25,748 nt of DNA, from the IMG/VR virus record IMGVR_UViG_3300020123_000065, positions 1-25,748 of that record; one strand, 5' to 3'. This stretch comes from a virus. Numbering within the stretch: position 1 is the stretch's first letter; every line of letters begins with the position of its first letter. The notes beneath the pieces are model-generated. The model did not search any database, was not told the origin of the DNA, and saw only the letters and a program-made list of their open reading frames with translations. Shown piece by piece: positions 1 through 5,876 of this stretch. A program made the translations under genes and the position numbers.

Positions 1-5
1 AAGCC

Positions 6-323
6 GTGAACGACCAGGAACTCATCGCCCGGGCCCGCGAGGTCAGCCTGGCGCTGCGCGCCAGCACCGGCGAACGTACCCGGCTGGCCGGGTGGCTGCT
101 GAAGGAGCTGGCGGACCGGGAGGCCGCGCCCCGGCTCACCGACGCCGACCGCGAAGTCATCAGGCGAGCTAGCCTGCTGACCGGCCTTGGCCTCATCGAC
201 GGGCTGCGCGAGCACACCGGCCAGCAGGACGTCACCCAGGCGTTCATTGACGGCTGGGGTGAGGCGATGCACCTGCTGCGCGAGCAGAGCGCCATCATCG
301 CCCGGTTCGACGGCCATGCCTGA
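6..323 (+). CDS. small hypothetical phage protein
   Basis: The product is 105 aa and I do not recognise it. It starts at GTG, which overlaps the TGA (7-9) of a gene cut off by the window edge (the GTGA arrangement seen throughout this cluster), so translation is probably coupled. The sequence looks alpha-helical, with an Arg/Leu/Ala-rich N-terminal half and a C-terminal helix ending in LLREQSAIIARFDGHA. There is no signal peptide, membrane segment or Cys cluster. Its last 8 nt overlap the next gene, which supports it as a member of the operon. Amino-acid composition is normal for a globular protein, unlike the Arg/Pro-rich translations of the other frames. No function can be assigned. Confidence 0.65.
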   Translation: MNDQELIARAREVSLALRASTGERTRLAGWLLKELADREAAPRLTDADREVIRRASLLTGLGLIDGLREHTGQQDVTQAFIDGWGEAMHLLREQSAIIARFDGHA

Positions 324-480
324 CGGCGGCGGGGAGCGGCCCGTGGCCGACGTCCTGGCCTGGTGCAAGGGCTGCCGCCGCGCCACCCTGTCCACGCCGT
401 GTCGCGGCTGCGGCGGCCCGTCGTGCGCGCGCTGCGCCCGGTGCCCGGACTGCGACGGGCCGATACAGGAGGAGGAATGA
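316..480 (+). CDS. Cys-rich zinc-ribbon miniprotein
   Basis: The product is 54 aa, starting at ATG 316 inside the end of the preceding gene (8 nt overlap). From residue 17 onward it carries four CxxC pairs in about 30 residues (CKGC, CRGC, CARC, CPDC), a pattern that usually binds one or two zinc ions in a zinc-ribbon or rubredoxin-like fold. The tail is acidic (IQEEE). The ATG of the next gene lies inside the last codons, and the GAGGAGGA stretch there doubles as that gene's ribosome-binding site. In phages such proteins often bind nucleic acid or a partner protein; that is family knowledge, not something the sequence shows. A longer reading from an upstream start is possible, but its added residues look like out-of-frame translation. 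Confidence 0.6.
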   Translation: MPDGGGERPVADVLAWCKGCRRATLSTPCRGCGGPSCARCARCPDCDGPIQEEE

Positions 481-689
481 TGGCCGAGACCGAATCACCG
501 TGCGACTTCCACTGCGGATACGTCAGCAGCGGCCAGGATCTGTGGGACCACGTGTTCCGGGAGCACCGGACCTGCACCGAGTGCGGGAATGCGCCCAGCG
601 GCCTGCACCAGGACGTGGCCGTCACGCACGAGCCGGACTGCCCGCGCCTCCAGCCCGGCTACATCTACCCGCCGTTTGAGGCGGGATGA
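477..689 (+). CDS. small zinc-finger-like protein
   Basis: The product is 70 aa, beginning MMAETESPCDFHCGYVSS. The ATG at 477 overlaps the previous stop (ATGA) and follows a good GGAGGAGG ribosome-binding site at about 469-476. Visible metal-ligand candidates are CDFHC (residues 9-13), a following HVFREH helix (a C2H2-like C-x3-C...H-x4-H layout), CTEC, and a later H...C pair. It is therefore probably a small zinc-binding protein with two half-sites, soluble and without a membrane segment. Its neighbours are other Cys-rich minigenes, and the function is unknown. It could equally be a structural metal site in an unrelated fold; the Cys and His spacing is the only basis for the call. Confidence 0.6.
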   Translation: MMAETESPCDFHCGYVSSGQDLWDHVFREHRTCTECGNAPSGLHQDVAVTHEPDCPRLQPGYIYPPFEAG

Positions 690-791
690 CCGCGGTCCTG
701 GCCGCTAGGATTGGCCTCGGCCTTCCGGCCGCACCCCGCCGGCCTGTCCGCCATCGCCTGCGCGTGGCGTCCCCGAGCAAGGAGCGCAAGC

Positions 792-974
792 TTGGTCGAC
801 GCGGATGCTGCGTACGCGCTGGTGACCGATGTGCGGCTGCTGCTGGCGGCGCGGGGTCATGACACGGTGGTCACGGACGCGAACGCGCCGTGGCTGGTGC
901 GGTCGGGCGCGCTGATGCTCGCCGCGTTCGGCATCGGGACCGCCCGCGAGACGACGGAGGAAAACGATGGCTGA
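792..974 (+). CDS. small hypothetical protein (TTG start)
   Basis: The product is 60 aa, starting MVDADAAYALVTDVRLLLAA. I chose the TTG at 792 because an AAGGAG ribosome-binding site lies 7-8 nt upstream (about 779-784). The alternative ATG at 711 has no such site and would add an Arg/Pro/Ala-rich stretch that looks untranslated. The protein appears to be one helix-strand-helix unit (AYALVTDVRLLLAARG, then VVTDANAPWLVRSGALMLAAFGIG) with an acidic tail. The stop overlaps the start of the next gene by 8 nt. I do not recognise a family. The 100 nt upstream (690-791) hold no other gene I can support. Confidence 0.5.
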   Translation: MVDADAAYALVTDVRLLLAARGHDTVVTDANAPWLVRSGALMLAAFGIGTARETTEENDG

Positions 975-1170
975 GTTCAATCGCGGCGACAAGGTCACCG
1001 CGAGGTATGGCGCACTGCTCGACGACGACGGCGAGCCGATGGTCGCCACCGTCCTGCACGGAAGCCTGCATGCGGACGATGACGGCGTGCTGATCCGCTA
1101 CCGCTGCACCGACGGCAGCGCGACGGACAACTGGGTGAAGGCCAGCGACCTAGCGAGAGCCGATGCCTGA
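967..1170 (+). CDS. small SH3-like beta-barrel protein, hypothetical
   Basis: The product is 67 aa, from ATG 967, preceded by GGAGG at about 957-961 and overlapping the previous gene by 8 nt. It begins MAEFNRGDKVTARYG and has alternating beta-type segments (DKVTARYG, MVATVLHG, GVLIRYRC, DNWVKASDL). This 'GDKV...V..G...W.....DL' layout is typical of small SH3- or KOW-like barrels. A protein of the same general layout is encoded at 2637-2798, so there may be more than one copy of this fold in the cluster. The likely role, binding nucleic acid or a protein partner, is inference only. After its stop come 77 nt without a gene. Confidence 0.65.
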   Translation: MAEFNRGDKVTARYGALLDDDGEPMVATVLHGSLHADDDGVLIRYRCTDGSATDNWVKASDLARADA

Positions 1171-1247
1171 CGCGCTCCCGTAATCCGCGCGGCCCGGTTC
1201 CGCGTCTGTAAGGTTGACCGCAACCAACGACACCGGGAGACAGCTCC

Positions 1248-1904
1248 ATGCGCAGACGCATCATCGCCCTGGCCGCCGCGATGGCCCTGGCCGTCCTCGG
1301 CGTCACCGCCTGGATGGCCGGCGGCGCGGACGCGGCGACCCCGGAATGCACGGCTGTCGCAGGCAGCGCCTGCGGCTCCTGGAACGCCGAGGTCCCCGGC
1401 CTGCCCGACCTCGACGTCCTCGGCACCACCGCCGTCTCCGGCAACTCCATCATTGTCTTCACCCGCACTAGCCACGACAAGGCCGAGGACTTCGCCGTCC
1501 AGGTCGTGGCCCCGGCCGCGGTCTCGAAGTACACGGTGACCGGGGTGCACAGCTTCACCGTCGGCGTCACCACTCCCCCGGCCAACGCCGTGGCCATCCG
1601 GTACACGCCGTTCGGCGTGGACTCCGGCCTGTGCGTCTCCACGGTCAACCCGGACGGGTTCGCCGCGGCCCAGCTCCGGCCGTGCAGCAACAACCTGACC
1701 CAGTTCAACCCGTTCCAGACCTTCACCTCGAGCGCGGCTGACGGTGACGGCACGTTCGTGCAGTTCACCGAGGTCATCAACGGCAACGTGATGACCGACC
1801 CGGCGAACAGCGGCTCGATCGGCGTCTTCGGCGACCGCGTCCACGTGATCTTCGCGCGCAACCTCCACCACACCGGCCAGCTCTGGGGCCAGAACGGCGC
1901 CTAG
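1248..1904 (+). CDS. secreted protein with Sec signal peptide, unknown function
   Basis: The product is 218 aa. The N-terminus is a textbook Sec signal peptide: MRRRIIALAAAMALAVLGVT (a basic start and hydrophobic core), then ADA|ATPEC with an Ala-x-Ala site at residues 27-29, so the mature protein probably starts near residue 30. The mature part is beta-rich and has four cysteines (C34, C42, one in GLCVSTV, one in LRPCSNN), enough for two disulfides. I recognise no catalytic motif. The ATG has GGGAGA about 7 nt upstream. Unlike its neighbours this gene overlaps nothing and is closed by a strong terminator at 1924-1954, so it behaves as its own transcription unit. A secreted product among phage genes suggests a lysogenic-conversion or host-surface role, but that is inference. 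Confidence 0.75.
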   Translation: MRRRIIALAAAMALAVLGVTAWMAGGADAATPECTAVAGSACGSWNAEVPGLPDLDVLGTTAVSGNSIIVFTRTSHDKAEDFAVQVVAPAAVSKYTVTGVHSFTVGVTTPPANAVAIRYTPFGVDSGLCVSTVNPDGFAAAQLRPCSNNLTQFNPFQTFTSSAADGDGTFVQFTEVINGNVMTDPANSGSIGVFGDRVHVIFARNLHHTGQLWGQNGA

Positions 1905-1923
1905 CCCGTAGCATGACGGCGGG

Positions 1924-1954
1924 GAAGCCCCCGGCGGCCTGGGCCGGGGGCTTC
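1924..1954 (+). terminator. strong hairpin terminator after the secreted-protein gene
   Basis: A perfect 12-bp inverted repeat, GAAGCCCCCGGC (1924-1935) and GCCGGGGGCTTC (1943-1954), encloses a 7-nt loop. It begins 20 nt after the stop of the secreted-protein gene. The sequence after it is CTGCTGTC, so there is no long T tract, which is common for terminators in high-GC actinobacteria. It would also serve the opposite strand, but no reverse gene is visible next to it. Confidence 0.8.
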
Positions 1955-1998
1955 CTGCTGTCACCTGCGCCGATACGATGGACTCCTGATAGCTCCCG

Positions 1999-2637
1999 AT
2001 GGCGGGTGAGGCGGGTGAGACGTTGACCGACCCGGCGGACCTCATGCAAGAGGCGTGCGACCTGCTCGCCGGGCTGATGCCGCGCCTGCGCCGCGAGACC
2101 GCCTGGCCGTCCGCCGAGGGCCTGGCGGCGGGCACGGTCGGCCGCCACACCGCCGCCCCCGTCCCCGGCAACCCCCAGGCGTTCTTCGCCTACACGTCCA
2201 TCGGCTCCTCCGCCAGGTGGGCAGAGGAACTGCTGCTCTACGCGGTCGGCGCCGGCAGGCGGGACGAGCCGCGGGGAGGGTCGGACGACAACACGGTCAG
2301 GGTCCTGACGCAGGTGATCCCGCGCCTGGCGGCCGGCGCCGGCGACGACGCGTTCCGGCTGGTCATCTCCGAGCTGGAGCAGCGGCTGGACGCGGCCATG
2401 CGGGTGCCCGCGATCGACGAGGCGGAGCGGTGGCGCCCGCTCCCGCAGCGGCCGTGCCCGTACTGCCGGTGCTTCTTCCTGCGGGTCCAGGAGGACGCGC
2501 GGGGGCAGCCGGGGCCGACCGTGAGGTGTTTCGGTCACCTGCCGTCGGGCGCGCCGTGCCGGGCGGCGTGGGCCAGCCTCGCCGAGATCGCGCAGGACCT
2601 GGAACGCGCCGGGACCATGCCGGACCTGGAGGACTGA
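1999..2637 (+). CDS. hypothetical protein with C-terminal zinc ribbon
   Basis: The product is 212 aa. The first 150 residues are mainly helical, with segments such as ARWAEELLLYAVGAG and VRVLTQVIPRLAAGAG. The C-terminal part carries CPYCRCFFLRVQ and, about 25 residues on, VRCFGHLPSGAPCRAAW: two Cys pairs that form a zinc ribbon. This is the layout of small actinophage proteins that probably bind DNA or a replication or transcription partner, although I cannot name a family. The ATG at 1999 gives MAGEAGETLTDPADLM; a clear ribosome-binding site is not visible. The stop TGA overlaps the ATG of the next gene (TGATG), so the two are translationally coupled. This is the first gene after the terminator at 1924. 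Confidence 0.7.
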   Translation: MAGEAGETLTDPADLMQEACDLLAGLMPRLRRETAWPSAEGLAAGTVGRHTAAPVPGNPQAFFAYTSIGSSARWAEELLLYAVGAGRRDEPRGGSDDNTVRVLTQVIPRLAAGAGDDAFRLVISELEQRLDAAMRVPAIDEAERWRPLPQRPCPYCRCFFLRVQEDARGQPGPTVRCFGHLPSGAPCRAAWASLAEIAQDLERAGTMPDLED

Positions 2638-2798
2638 TGGCCATGGCCGAAGGTGACAAGGTGGTGATGGTCCGCGGAGTTATCACCTACGACCATCCTG
2701 GCAACGACTGGGTAGAGGTCAGCTTCACGCAGGGCCCCGATGGGAGGGCGATCGTTCCGCGCGATCTGCTGACCGCGCCACCGGACCTGGACGGGTGA
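2637..2798 (+). CDS. small SH3-like protein, hypothetical
   Basis: The product is 53 aa, MAMAEGDKVVMVRGVITYDH onward, ending in a VPRDLLTAPPDLDG tail. It starts one base inside the previous stop (TGATG). Two starts are possible, the ATG at 2637 or the second ATG at 2643, which would give MAEGDKVV. The beta-strand pattern (DKVVMVRGVITY, WVEVSFTQG, GRAIVPRDL) matches a small SH3-like barrel and resembles the protein at 967-1170 in layout. The next gene begins at a GTG overlapping its stop. The fold guess comes from strand pattern only, and the function is unknown. Confidence 0.6.
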   Translation: MAMAEGDKVVMVRGVITYDHPGNDWVEVSFTQGPDGRAIVPRDLLTAPPDLDG

Positions 2799-3016
2799 CG
2801 GCGGTGGATGACGCCGATAGGGAACTGCTCCAGCAGGCAGCCGACGCGCTCTGGAATTGCACCAAGAGCGCGCTGACCGTGAAGCCGACGCTGGACACGC
2901 CCTATGACGTGCCCTATGAGCAGTGGACGCCCTACACGCGGTGGGTCGAGCGCCCGGCCCAGGAGGCGCACGATCTGTGCATGAAGATCCGCAAGCGCCT
3001 GAAGGAAGCCGGGTGA
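2795..3016 (+). CDS. small hypothetical protein
   Basis: The product is 73 aa, starting at GTG 2795, which overlaps the previous stop by 4 nt (GTGA). The protein is helical with a proline-, tyrosine- and tryptophan-rich centre (YDVPYEQWTPYTRWVERPA) and a basic C-terminal helix (KIRKRLKEAG). It has two cysteines too far apart to suggest a metal site. I recognise no family. The composition is that of a real soluble protein, and the tight overlap supports membership of the operon. Confidence 0.6.
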   Translation: MTAVDDADRELLQQAADALWNCTKSALTVKPTLDTPYDVPYEQWTPYTRWVERPAQEAHDLCMKIRKRLKEAG

Positions 3017-3026
3017 CGGCGGTGCG

Positions 3027-3227
3027 ATGGCCGCGCAGGAGTACGCGAAAGGCCGGTGCCCCGAGTGCGGCCGCGTCATCTCCGGCCGCGCCGCCGGCAT
3101 CGAAGCCGCCCACGCCGACCGCCGCTGGGTCGAGCTCCGTCCGCATAACCGCGAGCGGTGGAGCCGCCGCCCCGTCGTCTGCCTGTCCCCCGGCGGCTAC
3201 CGCCGCGTCCCCCGCATCCGCGAGTGA
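3027..3227 (+). CDS. small zinc-ribbon-like basic protein
   Basis: The product is 66 aa, from ATG 3027, 10 nt after the previous stop. It starts MAAQEYAKGRCPECGRVISG and has one clear CPEC knuckle and a third Cys (VVCLSPGGY) that may complete a partial metal site. The C-terminal half is very basic (RRWVELRPHNRERWSRRP, RRVPRIRE), which would suit nucleic-acid binding. Another open frame starts at GTG 3013 across the same bases. Its first 70 residues are a Ser/Pro/Ala-rich run typical of out-of-frame translation, so I prefer the Cys-containing frame. No function is assigned. Confidence 0.55.
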   Translation: MAAQEYAKGRCPECGRVISGRAAGIEAAHADRRWVELRPHNRERWSRRPVVCLSPGGYRRVPRIRE

Positions 3228-3249
3228 CCCTATCGAGCTGTGCACGCAG

Positions 3250-3747
3250 GTGTACGGCGCGGCAGGAGCCTGGGCGCGGCGCCCTGGTGCGGCGTGCTGG
3301 GTCATGAACCCCGCCTGGTACAGGCAGGTCCGCGCTGCGGCCGAGGTCACCACTGGCAACCGCACCGACCCGGACGCATGGATACCGGACCCTGCCGGCG
3401 TGCTGTTCGGCATCCCTGTCAGCGTGCGCGACGACGGCGAAGAGCCGCACCTGGAGATGACTGATGAGCCGTCGGGCCAGCTTGACGCTCTCATTGACCG
3501 GGTGCAGCGCGACCCGCACGACGCCGCCGTGGAGCTGGCCCGGGAAGCGTTCGCCCCGAAGCCGCTCGCCGAACTGCCAGCCAGCACCATGCTCGCTGTC
3601 GCATCGGTACCCGGCAAGCACCCCGAGGAATGGCGGGAAGCGTGGCCCCTGTGGATGGCATACCCGCACGCCGCCGGCGCCGACATCACGGTGGAGATGA
3701 CCGCCGCCCAGCTCCGCGCCCGCCTCGCCGCCATGGACGCGTCATGA
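3250..3747 (+). CDS. hypothetical protein, start uncertain
   Basis: The product is about 165 aa if it begins at GTG 3250 (VYGAAGAWARRPGAACWVMN). The ATG at 3304 (MNPAWYRQVRAAAEVTTGNR) is the main alternative. The frame is open upstream to 3013, but that part overlaps the zinc-ribbon gene at 3027-3227 and has shadow-like composition. The middle contains PDPAGVLFGIPVSVRDDGEE, a beta-rich segment. The C-terminal part is a helical acidic/basic region ending ITVEMTAAQLRARLAAMDAS. There is no signal peptide, membrane segment or Cys motif. Its TGA overlaps the next ATG (ATGA). I recognise no family. Confidence 0.5.
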   Translation: MYGAAGAWARRPGAACWVMNPAWYRQVRAAAEVTTGNRTDPDAWIPDPAGVLFGIPVSVRDDGEEPHLEMTDEPSGQLDALIDRVQRDPHDAAVELAREAFAPKPLAELPASTMLAVASVPGKHPEEWREAWPLWMAYPHAAGADITVEMTAAQLRARLAAMDAS

Positions 3748-4052
3748 CCGGGTGCACGGCCAGCCGCTACGGCGACCATGACTACAGCCAGCCGCCGCAC
3801 AATACCCCGGACGACCCGCGTGATTCCGAGGACCCCGGCCCGTGTCAGGCAGTAAGCGCCGACATGCCGCCATGGTGCCAGCATGAACGCCGCTACGAGA
3901 TTGTCGTCTTCCAGCCTGGCACGCACGACTGGATACACATGTTCGCCTGCGTGCCGTGCACCGCGACGCTGCGCGCACGGTGCGCGCGCATAGGTCCTGG
4001 CGGCACGGAAGGCATCGCCCGGATCCGGGTCGTCATGGCCGCCCATGGCTGA
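3744..4052 (+). CDS. hypothetical Cys/His-containing protein
   Basis: The product is 102 aa, from ATG 3744 overlapping the previous stop. The N-terminal 40 residues are polar and probably disordered (GDHDYSQPPHNTPDDPRDSE). The rest has WCQHERRYEIVVF, HMFACVPCTATLRARCARIG and a strand-helix end. CVPC plus WCQH and a further Cys could form one zinc site. It overlaps the next gene by 8 nt. I recognise no family; the composition and strict spacing support a real gene. Confidence 0.55.
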   Translation: MTGCTASRYGDHDYSQPPHNTPDDPRDSEDPGPCQAVSADMPPWCQHERRYEIVVFQPGTHDWIHMFACVPCTATLRARCARIGPGGTEGIARIRVVMAAHG

Positions 4053-4398
4053 GCTCGCCGCCACGGACGGGATGCCGCCGCCCGGCGACCTTCCCCATGG
4101 TGACTGCATCTGCACCCGGCTGGACGACGGCACCATCCGCATCGACCGGGCCGACCCGCGCATCCTGATCAGCGGTGAACTGCTGCAGGCCGTCGCCCGG
4201 CACGGCGCCATCGCCGACGGCACGGAGGCTTTCGCGCTGAACGCGCGGCTGGACACGACCGGGTGCATGCCGCCGCCATGGCGCGCCACGTACACCGGCG
4301 CGGTCCTGCACATCAACGGCGTCAACCAGCAGGTCGTCTACCGCATCACCGGCTACCTGCCCCGCGTCCACGCCTACGTCGGCGAATGGCCGGACTGA
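4045..4398 (+). CDS. hypothetical protein
   Basis: The product is 117 aa, MAELAATDGMPPPGDLPHGD onward, starting at ATG 4045 inside the previous gene. It looks like a compact beta-rich protein (DGTIRIDRADPRILIS, TYTGAVLHINGVNQQVVYRI, RVHAYVGEWPD), with three cysteines that do not form a CxxC knuckle except CICT near residue 21. Many neighbours share the ATGGCTGA start (Met-Ala-Asp/Glu). The stop TGA (4396-4398) is followed by CC and the next ATG, a junction form used several times in this cluster. Function unknown. Confidence 0.6.
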   Translation: MAELAATDGMPPPGDLPHGDCICTRLDDGTIRIDRADPRILISGELLQAVARHGAIADGTEAFALNARLDTTGCMPPPWRATYTGAVLHINGVNQQVVYRITGYLPRVHAYVGEWPD

Positions 4399-4400
4399 CC

Positions 4401-4652
4401 ATGGACGGGCTGGGCTGGACCATCACCGAGGCCGTCGCCGAGTTCGCCAGGGCGGGCATGCCCGTCGACGAGGCCCGGTTCCGCATAGCCGTCACCCGCA
4501 TGGCCCGGCTCCGGCGTGTCGGCGAGACCAGGCAGCCGCCGGGCAGCAAAGGCGGACGCGGCCACCCGGTGTATGAAATCGGCGACCTGCAGCGGCTGCA
4601 CGCGGACGTGGCCAAGTGGATTCCGGCGGAAACGCCGCGCCGGCAGGCGTGA
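4401..4652 (+). CDS. small winged-helix/HTH-like DNA-binding candidate
   Basis: The product is 83 aa, MDGLGWTITEAVAEFARAGM onward. ATG 4401 follows the previous stop by 2 nt; an in-frame ATG at 4386 would add five residues. The sequence reads as helix (WTITEAVAEFARAG), helix (VDEARFRIAVTRMARL), a Gly/Pro/Lys loop resembling a wing (RQPPGSKGGRGHPVYEIGD), then a final helix (LQRLHADVAKW). That order is what excisionase- and MerR-type winged helices show, with the loop ending in 'HPVYEIGDLQRLH'. It could be a small regulator or recombination directionality factor; without an integrase in view I do not choose. It is followed by about 200 nt without a gene. Confidence 0.55.
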   Translation: MDGLGWTITEAVAEFARAGMPVDEARFRIAVTRMARLRRVGETRQPPGSKGGRGHPVYEIGDLQRLHADVAKWIPAETPRRQA

Positions 4653-4702
4653 AAGGTAGACGTCTCCCGTTGTCGTCACGTAACTTGGCCTTGGCGCACT
4701 AT

Positions 4703-4823
4703 GCCCGAACCCCCCTCGGGCAGCCGCTCAACGGGCTAGGTCCGGCGCTCCCAGCATCCCGTTCGCGGACCACGCCCGGCGCGTACAGCCGGCCCGGCAC
4801 GCTCCCCCGCGGTGCCGGGCCGG
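4703..4823 (+). other. intergenic region with two stem-loops
   Basis: The gap between stop 4652 and start 4856 holds two inverted repeats. The first is GCCCGA (4703-4708) and TCGGGC (4716-4721) around a 7-nt loop. The second is a perfect 12-bp repeat, CCGGCCCGGCAC (4789-4800) and GTGCCGGGCCGG (4812-4823), around an 11-nt loop. No T tract follows either, and the next gene starts 33 nt after the second. It may be a terminator or attenuator, or a processing site separating two small operons. The rest of the gap shows nothing I can support. Confidence 0.55.
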
Positions 4824-4855
4824 ACGCACACCCCCCCGAACGCACCGGAGACACC

Positions 4856-5008
4856 ATGGCGACCGGATACGCGCTGATCGTCGACGGCGACGACTCCGCC
4901 GCGAACCTGGACGGCGCCATAGCCGAACTGTCCGCCAGCGACGGCGAACCCGGCGTCCTCCGCGCCGAGATCCGCATCTTCGCCCACCAGGACCAGGAGA
5001 ATGGCTGA
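4856..5008 (+). CDS. 50-aa hypothetical protein
   Basis: The product MATGYALIVDGDDSAANLDG... is 50 aa. It has a GGAG ribosome-binding site about 8 nt before ATG 4856 (CCGGAGACACC) and overlaps the next gene by 8 nt. It appears to be one strand (YALIVDG), one helix (LDGAIAELSAS) and a second strand (LRAEIRIFAH), a ferredoxin-like half. It is the first gene after the hairpin region and may head a new transcription unit running to about 6640. No family is recognised. Confidence 0.55.
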   Translation: MATGYALIVDGDDSAANLDGAIAELSASDGEPGVLRAEIRIFAHQDQENG

Positions 5009-5183
5009 CCGCGACGAGTTCGAGGCTCAGTACGCGGCACGTTCCGGCGTGACCGTCGCCCAGCTGCACGCCTACGGCCGGTATGCCGAGCCGTGCAGCT
5101 GCGGGAATGACGAGTGTGAAGGCTGGGCGATGGGTCATCAGCAGGAAGACGCCATCGTGGAGGACGAGATCCGCCATGGCTGA
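5001..5183 (+). CDS. small acidic hypothetical protein
   Basis: The product is 60 aa, MADRDEFEAQYAARSGVTVA onward, starting at ATG 5001 inside the previous gene. 'FEAQYAARSGVTVAQLHAYGRYAEPC' is a pattern I associate with short phage helical domains, followed by CSCGNDECEGWAM, which may hold a small metal site with three cysteines. It overlaps the next gene by 8 nt. The protein is soluble and acidic, and its function is unknown. Confidence 0.65.
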   Translation: MADRDEFEAQYAARSGVTVAQLHAYGRYAEPCSCGNDECEGWAMGHQQEDAIVEDEIRHG

Positions 5184-5340
5184 CCTGCCCGCCGAACCCG
5201 GCTGGTACCGGCTCACCGGCCATGGCTGGGAACACGTTGACGACGACCAGGCCGAGGCGGAGATCGCTGACTGGCATGGCTGGGATCTCGTCTACTTCGA
5301 CACCGCGCCCGCCGCCATGGCCGAGACCCCGCTGTTCTGA
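5176..5340 (+). CDS. small hypothetical protein
   Basis: The product is 54 aa, MADLPAEPGWYRLTGHGWEH onward. ATG 5176 lies 8 nt inside the previous gene. It is rich in Trp, Tyr and acidic residues (GWYRLTGHGWEHVDDDQAE, DWHGWDLVYFD), compatible with a tiny beta-sheet domain. It has no Cys or membrane segment. The next gene starts 12 nt on. No function is assigned. Confidence 0.6.
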   Translation: MADLPAEPGWYRLTGHGWEHVDDDQAEAEIADWHGWDLVYFDTAPAAMAETPLF

Positions 5341-5352
5341 GAGGCAGGCACC

Positions 5353-5445
5353 ATGACGAACATGCAGGCGTGGATCCTCGTCGTCGAGGTCGGCATCATC
5401 GCGCTGGCCTACCTCGTCGGCCTGTTCCGCGGCCGGGCAGCCTGA
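5353..5445 (+). CDS. 30-aa single-pass membrane peptide
   Basis: The product starts MTNMQAWILVVEVGIIALAY and ends LVGLFRGRAA, 30 residues in all. Residues 5-24 form one continuous hydrophobic helix, long enough to cross a membrane, followed by a short basic tail (FRGRAA), which predicts an outside-N, inside-C orientation. ATG 5353 is preceded by GAGAGGCAG, a weak ribosome-binding site. The stop is followed by CC and the next ATG, like its neighbours. Tiny phage membrane peptides can be holin-like, exclusion or signalling factors; nothing here picks among these. It is easily missed because of its size. Confidence 0.5.
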   Translation: MTNMQAWILVVEVGIIALAYLVGLFRGRAA

Positions 5446-5447
5446 CC

Positions 5448-5669
5448 ATGGCTGAGCACAAGGCAGGCAACACGGTCGTCCTGCTCGGCACCATCGTGAC
5501 GATCGCGGGTGACGTCGCCGTGGTGAAACTGGACAGGGCATTCCCCCCGGGCAGCGAGATCACCGTGCTACTCGGCGAGCTACCCGATGACGACCCGTCC
5601 GATGAGGACCGGATCCGCGACGCCATGGCCGAAGCGCAAGACCACCCCGGCCGCACCATCACCCGCTGA
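5448..5669 (+). CDS. small beta-barrel-like hypothetical protein
   Basis: The product is 73 aa, MAEHKAGNTVVLLGTIVTIA onward, from ATG 5448, two bases after the previous stop. The first 45 residues alternate in beta style (NTVVLLGTIVTIAGDVAVVKL, SEITVLLGEL), suggesting a small SH3- or OB-like barrel. The tail is acidic and helical (DDDPSDEDRIRDAMAEAQ), then HPGRTITR. The codons for this last motif recur 205 nt downstream after the next gene (5848-5868), pointing to a past duplication here. Function unknown. Confidence 0.6.
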   Translation: MAEHKAGNTVVLLGTIVTIAGDVAVVKLDRAFPPGSEITVLLGELPDDDPSDEDRIRDAMAEAQDHPGRTITR

Positions 5670-5868
5670 TCTCATGACAGCGCGCGAACTGGCAGCGGCG
5701 CTGCTAGCGCTACCGGAGGAATGCCAGGACCTTCAGGTGTTCTCGGTAGCTGACTGGTCCGTGGTCACCTACGTCACGGCACCCATGGCGGACTACGACA
5801 TAGACGGCAAACCGGTGGTGGAGATCTCGTGAACCCAGACCGAAGCCCACCCCGGCCGCACCATCACC
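5643..5868 (+). repeat. 21-nt direct repeat, remnant of a gene duplication
   Basis: Bases 5643-5663 and 5848-5868 are identical over 21 nt (CACCCCGGCC...CCATCACC). In the first copy they encode the end of the 5448-5669 protein, HPGRTIT then Arg and stop TGA. In the second they read, in the frame of the preceding gene and just after its stop, as EAHPGRTITR followed by TAA. Conservation of both reading and termination suggests that the 3' end of a 5448-like gene was duplicated, and the copy was left as non-coding debris after 5832. Confidence 0.6.
5674..5832 (+). CDS. 52-aa hypothetical protein
   Basis: The product MTARELAAALLALPEECQDL... is 52 aa, starting at ATG 5674, 4 nt after the previous stop. 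'TARELAAALLALPEECQDLQVF' followed by beta segments (WSVVTYVTAP, DIDGKPVVEIS) is a layout I associate with small phage proteins of the type 'LIELLKQ.P.D..V...', a helix then a two- or three-stranded sheet. The stop TGA overlaps a GTG at 5829, but I think the next gene starts later. Function unknown. Confidence 0.6.
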   Translation: MTARELAAALLALPEECQDLQVFSVADWSVVTYVTAPMADYDIDGKPVVEIS

Positions 5869-5876
5869 AGGTAACC

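Noticed and set aside
706-711. TAGGAT as a -10 promoter hexamer before the 792 gene
   Set aside because: It fits the actinobacterial consensus, but no acceptable -35 lies 16-18 nt upstream. CTAGGT strings at about 4735 and 5942 have the same problem.
1212-1225. Small hairpin GGTTG-ACCG-CAACC before the secreted-protein gene
   Set aside because: Only 5 bp; it is common by chance at this GC content and lacks supporting signals.
3013-3249. In-frame N-terminal extension of the 3250 gene from GTG 3013
   Set aside because: The added residues are Ser/Pro/Ala-rich and overlap the zinc-ribbon frame, which looks like the real protein.
2535-4325. Reverse-strand frame of about 600 codons over the minigene cluster
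   Set aside because: Arg/Ala/Ser/Pro-rich composition, no ribosome-binding site, and it opposes at least seven well-spaced forward genes.
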